This document shows positions 6,720 through 12,910 of a DNA stretch of 13,832 bases, one piece after another. A model generated the notes under the pieces. It was not told the origin of the DNA, did not search any database, and worked only from the letters and a program-made list of their open reading frames with translations. Location of the stretch: the NCBI GenBank assembly GCA_038251595.1, contig JBBSBC010000084.1, positions 1 to 13,832 on the forward strand, given 5' to 3'. Origin of the DNA: JADLCX01 sp038251595 (GTDB lineage Bacteria > Planctomycetota > Phycisphaerae > Phycisphaerales > UBA1924). The position numbers and the translations under genes are program-made. How positions within the stretch are numbered: position 1 is the stretch's first letter; each line of letters starts with the position of its first letter.

Positions 6720-7846
6720 CGGGCGGCCTCCCGTTTGAGAACCGTCACGAGTGTTGTGGGGCCGTTGCCTCGAAAGATCAGGGTGGGCTTGTTGGATATC
6801 GAACGAAGCTCGCAGGAACCGGAAGGGCGGTAGTCGGCGAGTCGTGCAGGGATCGGAAGTTGGAGTTCGAGCGAAGTCGCGGCGGGAAGCCCGGCGATTT
6901 CAAAGCGATCTGCGAGCGTGATATCGCCGGTTGACTTGAGTATGGATGCCTCGAACTCATGATGCACCCGGACTTCAGCAGAGTCGGGCAGTCGGAACGT
7001 GAACCGGAGAATACATGATTGCGAAACCGGATCGAGCGTGTAGCCCCTCCAAGTGGGCTTCAACTCGTACGACTCGCTGTTTATGGTTGCGGACCAGGCG
7101 GGGCGATCACCAAAAAGACGGAGGTCGCGCAGGGTCTTGTTGTGCGAAGCGTTACGCTGGACAACCCTAAGCCGGGCCGACTTTGGGTGTGGCTCAATCT
7201 GCTTGAAGTTCCACTGCCAGTCGGTTTCGCTCGTTCCATGGGTGGTCGAATCGAAGCTCTGCGCGTTCCAGGACTGACCATCGTCCGGGGAGAGTTCGAC
7301 GTGAAAGGGCGCGCGTCGGGATGTCTCGTCAAAAGCGACAAAGATGTTCCGCCATTCAGACAGATCCATCGTCGGGCTGGTGATGGAAGCGTTGTCCGAG
7401 TCGAAGACCCACTGCCTCTGTGTGTCGAAGCGGGCACCGATGATCTTGGTCTCATGGGGACGTGACGCGGCATCTCGGCCCGGTACGGGTTGATCAGTGT
7501 CGATTCGGTTGGAAGTTGTGACGGATGGTGGTTGATCCGGGAGGTACCAAATCAAGGACGGCGATTCAGCGAGGATCTCGCCTCGTGCCGCCGAGTTATC
7601 CTGCGAAAAATCCCAGACCTTGCCACGCAGAAGCATCTCGCCCTTCCAGACTTTCTGTATGGCGCACGTGGCGGGATTGAACGCGACCCAGAGTTCCTCG
7701 GCGGGCGCGAGGATGACCATGCGGGTGCGGTCTTCAAAGATGCAGCGAAATACCCAGGGATCGCGCCCCCGGGGAATGGCGGGGGAAGGCTGGAGTGGTG
7801 GGGGTGGCGCGGTGATGAGGGCAGCGAGCAGGAGTGGGACGAGCAT
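6716..7846 (-). CDS. Secreted protein with 'DPWVFR...VWKG' domain (PVC-group)
   Basis: This 376-aa protein has a short signal peptide (MLVPLLLAALITA, then a Pro-rich stretch). Residues 29-80 carry DPWVFRCIFEDRTRMV, ELWVAFNPATCAIQKVWKG and a following KVWDF. I know this pattern as the N-terminal domain of large planctomycete and verrucomicrobial proteins that often also carry cytochrome c and propeller domains (DUF6797-like, from memory). A second part (about 250-300) with WRGYTLD and ILRFTFRLPDSAEV fits the same group. Here the domain is a separate protein, and its stop overlaps the start of the PA14/propeller/DUF1080 gene, so the two probably work together. No catalytic residues or haem motif can be named. 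The ATG at 7846 has no Shine-Dalgarno; a TATCCT 7 bases upstream would suit a leaderless mRNA, but no -35 matches. Confidence 0.72.
   Translation of the reverse strand: MLVPLLLAALITAPPPPLQPSPAIPRGRDPWVFRCIFEDRTRMVILAPAEELWVAFNPATCAIQKVWKGEMLLRGKVWDFSQDNSAARGEILAESPSLIWYLPDQPPSVTTSNRIDTDQPVPGRDAASRPHETKIIGARFDTQRQWVFDSDNASITSPTMDLSEWRNIFVAFDETSRRAPFHVELSPDDGQSWNAQSFDSTTHGTSETDWQWNFKQIEPHPKSARLRVVQRNASHNKTLRDLRLFGDRPAWSATINSESYELKPTWRGYTLDPVSQSCILRFTFRLPDSAEVRVHHEFEASILKSTGDITLADRFEIAGLPAATSLELQLPIPARLADYRPSGSCELRSISNKPTLIFRGNGPTTLVTVLKREAAR
6727..6732 (-). promoter_or_regulatory. Shine-Dalgarno inside the upstream gene's 3' end
   Basis: GGGAGG on the - strand lies 7 bases before the ATG at 6719 and within the coding sequence of the 376-aa gene. 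It fixes the start of the 902-aa gene and supports coupled translation across the 4-base ATGA overlap. Confidence 0.7.
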
Positions 7847-7900
7847 CCAAGTAGGATAGAAGCGGTCTCGCGTGTGGGGACCATCTGGTACGATCTGGTC

Positions 7901-8414
7901 ATGAACAGTGGATTGGTCGGATCGGGCGCGGTGTCGGTGAATACCGGGAAGGTGAGAGATCGCCGCGTGCTGCGGTTTGACTCATCACCAGCGTTGATGG
8001 TGGAGGTGGAGAGGCTGGTTGCTTCTGAGCAGCAGGGAAAGCTGCGAATGAGTGGAAACTGGACGCTCGGACAGAATCGTGGCCATCTGGCTGCGTGGGT
8101 GAAGTTTGGGTTTGAAGGGACCCCGTTGCAGCCGCCGTGGATTGTCAAGGGTGTTCTCCGACTGATGAAGAATCGACTGCTGAATAAAGGGCTACCTACG
8201 GGTGCGCGAACTCCTACAGGTGGAAAGTGGGACACTTGCAACAGATAGGTTGAGCACGGAAGCAGGGCTCGTGGTCTTTCGGTCTGCCTGGACGCGGTTG
8301 GAGGCTGGAGCACCGAGCATTCCGACCCCGGTCTTCGGACCGATGACGCACCAGGAGTGGAGAAAAATGCACGTGCATCACGCAGAACTGCACCTCAGTT
8401 TTCTGCATCCATGA
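7901..8414 (+). pseudogene. DUF1569 (DinB-like fold) gene split by a frameshift
   Basis: Two reading frames together encode one DUF1569 protein of about 170 aa. The first frame starts at ATG 7901 and gives RVLRFDSSPALMVEVERL, then GNWTLGQNRGHLAAWVKF, PPWIVKGVLRLM and NRLLNKGLPTGAR. The second frame gives VESGTLATDRLS, SIPTPVFGPMTHQEW and HVHHAELHLSFLHP, the family's normal C-terminus, and stops at 8412-8414. The crossover lies at about 8210-8222; one extra base (or two missing) in the stretch ACTCCTACAGGTGG explains it. Read straight through, the first frame ends at 8248. The His residues expected for metal binding in the DinB superfamily (GHLAAW, HHAELH) survive in both halves, so decay is recent or the shift is a sequencing error. 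Function of the family is unknown. It is divergent from the 376-aa gene with 54 bases between. Confidence 0.82.
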
Positions 8415-8426
8415 TCTTGATGTGGA

Positions 8427-8461
8427 GAGCGCACCCTCACCCGTCGCGGGGTCGGGCGCTC
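8427..8461. other. Stem-loop between convergent genes
   Basis: GAGCGCACCC (8427-8436) can pair with GGGT (8449-8452) and GCGCTC (8456-8461), leaving a 3-base bulge. It lies between the broken DUF1569 gene and the leftward prepilin gene. Without a T-tract it is only a possible terminator. Confidence 0.35.
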
Positions 8462-8515
8462 CGTGCAGGAGCAATATTGTTCTGAACGAGAGTGTTCGAG
8501 GATGACCCGACGGTG

Positions 8516-9220
8516 TCAGGGGCGAATGGGGGCTTGATCGCCGCTGCGCGAGGCTGGATTGCACCATAGGCGACCCGGACGGGCTTCCCGCTCTTCTGCG
8601 AACTGCTTGGCGTTCAGATAGGTGCTGGAGGCATCGACCGCGCCGACGTTGATGCCCTCACCGTGATGACCCGCGGTGATTTCGGAGGGGTACGAAGCAC
8701 CGTCATTGAAAGCGACGGCGCCTCGTTCGTTCGCATCCCACATGATGACGTCCGAAGAATCGAACTGATCGATCCGGAAGGTGCGATTCGGATCGGTGTA
8801 AGCGACGACCGCACCGTTCATGATAAATGAGGTGAGCTGCGCGGTGCCTTCAAGCGGCTCCTTGTGCGATGGGCAGCGGTACGCACCATCGGCTTCTATG
8901 TACGGATAAACTGTTCCGGTGCGACGGTCATTCGGCGCAAAGGGAACACCCGCGGCAGGGCCGACCGTCTCGTCGTAGAGCCACCCGGGTCGCGAAGCGA
9001 TTGGACCCCAGTTGGGAAGCGGAAGTGAATCGCGGTAATCCATCGTGTAGGTGGTTGTGGCGAGGAGCAACTGATGAAGACCACTGTTGCATTTGACTTT
9101 GCGAGCGGTCTCGCGCGCCGACCCCAACGCTGGAAGCAGCAGCCCGATCAGAATCGCAATGATCGCGATAACGACCAGCAACTCGATGAGGGTAAATGCG
9201 TTACGGCGGGAGGTGGTCAC
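8516..9220 (-). CDS. Prepilin-like protein with H-X9-D motif (DUF1559-like)
   Basis: The 234-aa protein has a class III (type IV/II) prepilin start: MTTSRRNA, then FTLIELLVVIAIIAILIGLL. Cleavage by prepilin peptidase should fall between Ala8 and Phe9, with Glu at mature position 5 (residue 13), followed by the amphipathic helix LPALGSARETARKVKCNSGL. The globular part has YRCPSHK and, at 186-197, His-X9-Asp-Ala, a variant of the planctomycete H-X9-DG motif with Ala for Gly. Many copies of such proteins occur per planctomycete genome; they are secreted pseudopilin-like proteins of unclear job. It starts at GTG 9220, supported by GGAGA 6 bases upstream. It is divergent from pilT, which suggests but does not prove use of the same assembly system. 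Confidence 0.86.
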   Translation of the reverse strand: MTTSRRNAFTLIELLVVIAIIAILIGLLLPALGSARETARKVKCNSGLHQLLLATTTYTMDYRDSLPLPNWGPIASRPGWLYDETVGPAAGVPFAPNDRRTGTVYPYIEADGAYRCPSHKEPLEGTAQLTSFIMNGAVVAYTDPNRTFRIDQFDSSDVIMWDANERGAVAFNDGASYPSEITAGHHGEGINVGAVDASSTYLNAKQFAEEREARPGRLWCNPASRSGDQAPIRP

Positions 9221-9575
9221 GGGTTGTCTCCGCAGTGGTGGGTGCTGTCATTCGTGCGTAACAGATAGATCGGATGGGCAAGGCACGCGGCTTCCAAGAT
9301 GCGTCAAGGATATCAGGGTCGTTAAGGCTGGGCGTAGGTTGCGCGTTAGCGGCTGATGAGTATGTGCGGGCGGGAAGTGTTGGGTATGGCGGGGGGGAGA
9401 GGTGTAACGATTGAGCGGGAAAGCCCGTGCGACCGGCAGGGCTCGCCGCGTTTGACGAGGGTGGCGGTTCAACAAGTGCGGGCGTCGAGCCGATCCAGAG
9501 GCGACGGGAGTCGGTCTGGGCGCCTCTGGTGCGTCTGGGTGTCCCGTCGTGCGGACTTTTGATCGGAGCGACCCT
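9221..9575. other. Divergent intergenic region between prepilin and pilT
   Basis: These 355 bases hold no credible gene. Promoters for both directions should be here. TTGACG at 9452-9457 would be a -35 for pilT, but no -10 follows at 16-18 bases. The clearest structure is the 9-bp inverted repeat at 9495-9529. G-rich runs (for example around 9390-9397) add nothing recognisable. Confidence 0.5.
9495..9529 (+). repeat. Perfect 9-bp inverted repeat in the pilT leader
   Basis: CCAGAGGCG (9495-9503) and CGCCTCTGG (9521-9529) are exact reverse complements around a 17-base spacer. The right arm ends 46 bases before the pilT start. It could form an mRNA hairpin or bind a dimeric regulator. There is no T-tract. 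Confidence 0.55.
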
Positions 9576-10634
9576 GTGACGAAGCTGCTGGACATCCTCA
9601 AGACGGCCCATGAAAACGATGCCTCAGACATCCATCTGGTGACTGGGCATCCGCCGATGGTGCGCATTCATCAGGTGATGACGCAACTGGACTTCCCGGT
9701 GATCAAGCCGGAAGAAGCCAAAGCGATGCTCGAGGAGATGTGTACGAAGGAGGCTCTCGCCCGCTTCGACCAGATCAAGGACTCCGACTTTTCATTTCAA
9801 GCTCCGGGGCTGAGCCGTTATCGTGTGAATGCGCACATGCAGCGCGGCACGGTGGCGATTGCGATGCGAACGATCAAGACGAAGGTTCCGCCACTGGCGA
9901 ACCTGAATCTGCCGGAAGTGATCGCGCGTCTGACGTATCTGCCGCGCGGGCTGGTGCTGGTGACTGGTGATACCGGTTCGGGTAAGTCAACGACGCTGGC
10001 GGCAATGATTCAGGCGATGAACGAGCGGTATCGCAAGCACATCATCACGCTGGAAGACCCGGTTGAATATGCGTTCACGAGCAATAGGTGCCTGATCGAG
10101 CAGCGCGAGCTTGGGCTGGATATGCCCAGCTTTGCGAGCGGATTGAAGCACTGTCTGCGACAGGACCCGGACATTATTCTGGTTGGCGAAATGCGCGATC
10201 TTGAGACGACGGCGCTGGCCATTTCGGCCGCCGAAACCGGTCACCTGGTGCTGAGCACGCTGCACACGGTGAACGCCTCGCAGACGGTCGAGCGCATCAT
10301 CGATATGTATCCGGCTGGACAGCAGAACCAGATCCGCTCGATGCTGGCGAACACGTTGCAGGCGGTGGTGAGTCAGACGCTGTTCAGCAGAATCGACAAG
10401 CCGGGCATGGTGCCCGCGGTCGAGGTGCTGCTGTGTACACCGGCTGTGCGGAACCTGATCCGCGAGTGCAGGAGTTTCGAGATTCCGAACGTGATCGAGA
10501 CGAACCGCTCGATGGGCATGATGAGTCTTGATACGTCGATCGCGGAGCAGTACTTCAACGGGTTTATCAGCCGCGAAGATGCTATTGCCCAGGCCGCGTA
10601 TCCGGACAAGCTGGAGCGGATGCTCGTCGCGTGA
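9576..10634 (+). CDS. pilT: Type IV pilus retraction ATPase PilT
   Basis: The 352-aa hexameric cytoplasmic ATPase powers pilus disassembly and retraction (twitching, DNA uptake). Motifs in order: the N-terminal PAS-like segment ASDIHLVTGHPPMVRI (16-31), Walker A GDTGSGKST (131-139), Asp box TLEDPVEY (158-165), Walker B DIILVGEMRD (199-208), His box TLHTVNA (228-234) and AVRNLIREC (290-298), the AIRNLIRE element diagnostic of PilT rather than PilB or GspE. The zinc-binding tetra-Cys of PilB is absent. Length is normal for PilT. GTG 9576 is chosen because GGAG lies at 9565-9568, 7 bases before, and MTKLLDILKTAHENDASDIH matches the family start; an upstream GTG at 9549 has no such site. It leads a cluster with pilC and pilin-like genes. 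A PilU-like role cannot be excluded. Confidence 0.94.
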   Translation: MTKLLDILKTAHENDASDIHLVTGHPPMVRIHQVMTQLDFPVIKPEEAKAMLEEMCTKEALARFDQIKDSDFSFQAPGLSRYRVNAHMQRGTVAIAMRTIKTKVPPLANLNLPEVIARLTYLPRGLVLVTGDTGSGKSTTLAAMIQAMNERYRKHIITLEDPVEYAFTSNRCLIEQRELGLDMPSFASGLKHCLRQDPDIILVGEMRDLETTALAISAAETGHLVLSTLHTVNASQTVERIIDMYPAGQQNQIRSMLANTLQAVVSQTLFSRIDKPGMVPAVEVLLCTPAVRNLIRECRSFEIPNVIETNRSMGMMSLDTSIAEQYFNGFISREDAIAQAAYPDKLERMLVA

Positions 10635-10722
10635 GGCCGCGCCGAGCAGGATGATTGAGCGATGTGCATGCTGAGCAAGGGCTCGAGTAGATGAACGGTC
10701 CCACCATTCCAGGAGGATGAAC

Positions 10723-10769
10723 ACGGCGCGGGAACGTACTCGGGTTGAACCCGTTGCAGGTCGCGCCGT
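10723..10769 (+). repeat. Nested inverted repeats in the pilC leader
   Basis: The outer arms ACGGCGCG (10723-10730) and CGCGCCGT (10762-10769) pair over 8 bp. Inside sits a perfect 13-base palindrome, CGGGTT-G-AACCCG (10741-10753). The element ends 20 bases before the pilC ATG and could form a two-hairpin RNA or an operator. An AGGAGG followed directly by ATG at 10717 lies just upstream but opens no recognisable gene. Confidence 0.5.
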
Positions 10770-10789
10770 CACTTCATCACGAGGTCCCA

Positions 10790-12016
10790 ATGCCGAACTA
10801 TCGATACCAGGTGAAGAACGCGGCCGGCGAAGTGCAGGTGGGCGTTGTCGCGGCCGACAACGTGAACACGGCGGCGGGGATTCTGCGGAACCAGGGCTTC
10901 CGCGTTCTTTCCATCAATGCGGTGCTGGCGAGCATGGATGGGCGCGGGTTCGCGGCCAAGTTCGCCGAGCTGAACGCGGGAAGGCCCAAACAGAAGCATG
11001 TACTGGAGTTTACAACGCAGCTTGCGGTCATGATCCGGGCGGGTATCAACATTCGGGCCGCGCTTGATGGGATTGCGGACCAGACGGTCCAACCGAACTT
11101 CAAAAAGGTGATCATCCAGATCAAGACGGATGTGGAGAGCGGCAAACAGTTCTCTGAGGCGATCTCTCGATTCCCCAAGCTGTTCGGCCCGCTGTATGTG
11201 AACATGACCCGTGCATCGGAAATGTCGGGCTCGTTCGCGAAGATGCTTGACCGAATTGCCGGCTACATCCAGCAGGAGATCGATACGCGGAAGATGGTCA
11301 TCGGCGCATCGATCTATCCTGGTGTGATCGGAACGATGGCGGTGGCGGTGACGATCTTCCTGCTGACATTCGTGTTGCCGAAGTTCAAGGCGGTCTTCCA
11401 GGGCAAGGAAGAGGTGCTGCCGTGGGCTACCAAGTTCCTGATGGCGCTCTCAGACTTCATGGTTCACAACTGGTACTTTGTGATCGGCGGCATCGTCGTG
11501 GTGATCGGTGGCATCGTGGGCTTTGCGAAGACCGAGTTGGGTGGATTCTGGTTTGATAAGATGAGATTGACGATCCCAATCGTGAGAAGCATGTTCAGGG
11601 CACTGTATATCGGACGGTCACTTCATACGATGGGTCAGCTCATCAACGCCGGTGTGCCGATGCTTGACACGCTGGCCATCACGGGCGATATCTCGGGCAA
11701 CAGGCTCTACCGGGGCATGTGGCGGTCTGTATATTCCAGCGTGAAGCAGGGTAAAAAGATTGCGCAACCGCTGGCAAAGACGACGCTCCTGCCGCGTGCG
11801 GTGGTGCAGATGGTGACCGCTGGTGAGGAGTCCGGTAAGCTGGGCGAGGTGCTTGATGAGATCAGTTCGTATTATCAGCGCCAACTTAAGGACAAGATCA
11901 AGGCTGTTACATCGATGATCGAGCCGATTATGATCATCTTGATGGGCTCGGTGGTCGGTTTCATCGCCATGGCCATCATTCTGCCCATCTTCAAGATGAG
12001 TTCGCTGGTGAAGTAG
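10790..12016 (+). CDS. pilC: Type IV pilus inner-membrane platform protein PilC (GspF family)
   Basis: This 408-aa polytopic protein is the platform that couples cytoplasmic ATPases to pilin insertion or removal. It opens with PNYRYQVKNAAGEVQVGVV, the usual cytoplasmic start, and has two T2SSF repeats. The first (about 70-195) begins FTTQLAVMIRAGINIRAALDGI; the second (about 275-400) begins SLHTMGQLINAGVPMLDTLAI and includes MVTAGEESGKLGEVLDEIS. Membrane segments are near 174-196, 227-246 and 378-400. ATG 10790 is chosen for the GAGGT at 10781-10785; an in-frame upstream start at 10745 would add 15 unrelated residues. It lies 155 bases after pilT, with a structured leader. It could equally serve a type II secretion-like system; PilT next door favours a pilus. 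Confidence 0.93.
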   Translation: MPNYRYQVKNAAGEVQVGVVAADNVNTAAGILRNQGFRVLSINAVLASMDGRGFAAKFAELNAGRPKQKHVLEFTTQLAVMIRAGINIRAALDGIADQTVQPNFKKVIIQIKTDVESGKQFSEAISRFPKLFGPLYVNMTRASEMSGSFAKMLDRIAGYIQQEIDTRKMVIGASIYPGVIGTMAVAVTIFLLTFVLPKFKAVFQGKEEVLPWATKFLMALSDFMVHNWYFVIGGIVVVIGGIVGFAKTELGGFWFDKMRLTIPIVRSMFRALYIGRSLHTMGQLINAGVPMLDTLAITGDISGNRLYRGMWRSVYSSVKQGKKIAQPLAKTTLLPRAVVQMVTAGEESGKLGEVLDEISSYYQRQLKDKIKAVTSMIEPIMIILMGSVVGFIAMAIILPIFKMSSLVK

Positions 12017-12025
12017 CCGATATCG

Positions 12026-12085
12026 ACCGGGTGGTAAGTTCTCTCGAAAGTCCACCGATCGATGACCCGGTTACCGGGCGAGGTG
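12026..12085 (+). promoter_or_regulatory. Leader with mutually exclusive pairings before pseudopilin start
   Basis: Segment A ACCGGGT (12026-12032) and segment C ACCGGG (12073-12078) are both complementary to segment B ACCCGGT (12065-12071, with an extra C-pair to C). B-C forms the perfect palindrome CCCGGT-T-ACCGGG. GGTGG in A's end (12030-12034) can also pair with CCACC (12052-12056). The Shine-Dalgarno GAGGTG (12080-12085) follows at once, so the choice of pairing could expose or hide it. No ligand or protein partner is known. Confidence 0.4.
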
Positions 12086-12090
12086 TTCGC

Positions 12091-12843
12091 ATGTGTTACG
12101 CGGGCAGCAACGTGGCGGGTGTGGCGAGCCGGAAGCGGAAGGCGATGGCCGGTGGTTCATGCGGGCGAAGTCATCGCGTGCGAAGCCGCGGCGGCTTTAC
12201 GCTGATCGAAACCGCACTCGCGACCGTAATCATCGGTGTGGGCGTGACCGCGCTGGTCGAGAGCCAGCAGTCGTTCATCAAGAGCAACTCCTGGTCAACC
12301 CACTCGGCGACGGCGACGTACCTCGCAAACGAGATCCGCGAACTTACGCGCCGGATGCCGCGACACGACCCGGTGACAGGTTTGTATTCACAATCAGCGA
12401 ACGGAGTCGCGACGTTGCGCGGATGGGGTCCCGATTCCGGTGAAACCGGTATTGAAGACTTCAATGATGTTGATGACTTTGATGGGCTCACGATCTCCTA
12501 CGTTGGTACAAGCGGCCTGAGCGACAACGATCTGCCAGGCCCGATTGATGGGTTCGGACAGGTCATCCCGCAGATCAACAACGATGGTACCGCGGCACTC
12601 GACAGCGATGGGAACCCCCTTCCGCTTCAGGGTTGGTCGCAGGTCGTTAGCGTACAGAAGGTTGACCCGGCAAACTACTCGACCGTCATGGCGGATGGCG
12701 CGGTAGTTGCGGGCGATGGGACAGGCTTTACCGGTGTGCTGGTCGATGCGTTTCCATTGCGTGTCACGGTAAATGTTCGTTATCGCGGCTTTTATGACAC
12801 GGAAGATCAGACCGTTGCGGTGGTGACGTGGATCGTGCCGTGA
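12091..12843 (+). CDS. PilV/GspI-like minor pseudopilin
   Basis: The 250-aa protein is a type IV prepilin-like subunit. A long basic leader ends in RVRSRGG, then FTLIETALATVIIGVGVTAL. Prepilin peptidase should cut between Gly35 and Phe36, and Glu40 is the conserved mature Glu5. The segment after it (LVESQQSFIKSN ... ATYLANEIRELTRR) is the helix typical of PilV/GspI, which start with fewer hydrophobic residues than major pilins. The remainder is Asp/Gly-rich and ends in FYDTEDQTVAVVTWIVP, a plausible beta domain. ATG 12091 is chosen for GAGGTG 5 bases upstream; ATG 12145 would give a shorter 17-residue leader with a weaker site. It follows pilC by 74 bases and precedes a PilX-like gene, so it is probably a minor pilin priming assembly. 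PilV versus GspI is not decided by sequence alone. Confidence 0.83.
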   Translation: MCYAGSNVAGVASRKRKAMAGGSCGRSHRVRSRGGFTLIETALATVIIGVGVTALVESQQSFIKSNSWSTHSATATYLANEIRELTRRMPRHDPVTGLYSQSANGVATLRGWGPDSGETGIEDFNDVDDFDGLTISYVGTSGLSDNDLPGPIDGFGQVIPQINNDGTAALDSDGNPLPLQGWSQVVSVQKVDPANYSTVMADGAVVAGDGTGFTGVLVDAFPLRVTVNVRYRGFYDTEDQTVAVVTWIVP

Positions 12844-12910
12844 GTGTCCGTGATGCAGGATGAGGGTTCACGTCGGTGTGTGATGCGAGGCGGCAAGGGG
12901 CTAGTACACG

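Noticed and set aside
5193..6833. Long + strand open frame (546 codons)
   Set aside because: It lies antisense to the PA14/propeller/DUF1080 gene, which has clear domains. Its translation is low-complexity Ala/Gly/Val/Asp-rich, as expected opposite a GC-rich gene.
9326..9345. GG...GC element as a sigma-54 promoter near the prepilin/pilT divide
   Set aside because: TGGGCGTAGGTTGC has 8-9 bases between GG and GC rather than 10, and lacks the TGGCAC core.
9452..9480. TTGACG as a -35 box for pilT
   Set aside because: The sequences 16-18 bases downstream (around AGTGCG) do not resemble a -10 box.
10717..10793. AGGAGG next to ATG at 10717 as the start of a small gene
   Set aside because: The site touches the start codon with no spacing, and the frame runs into pilC out of phase with no family resemblance.
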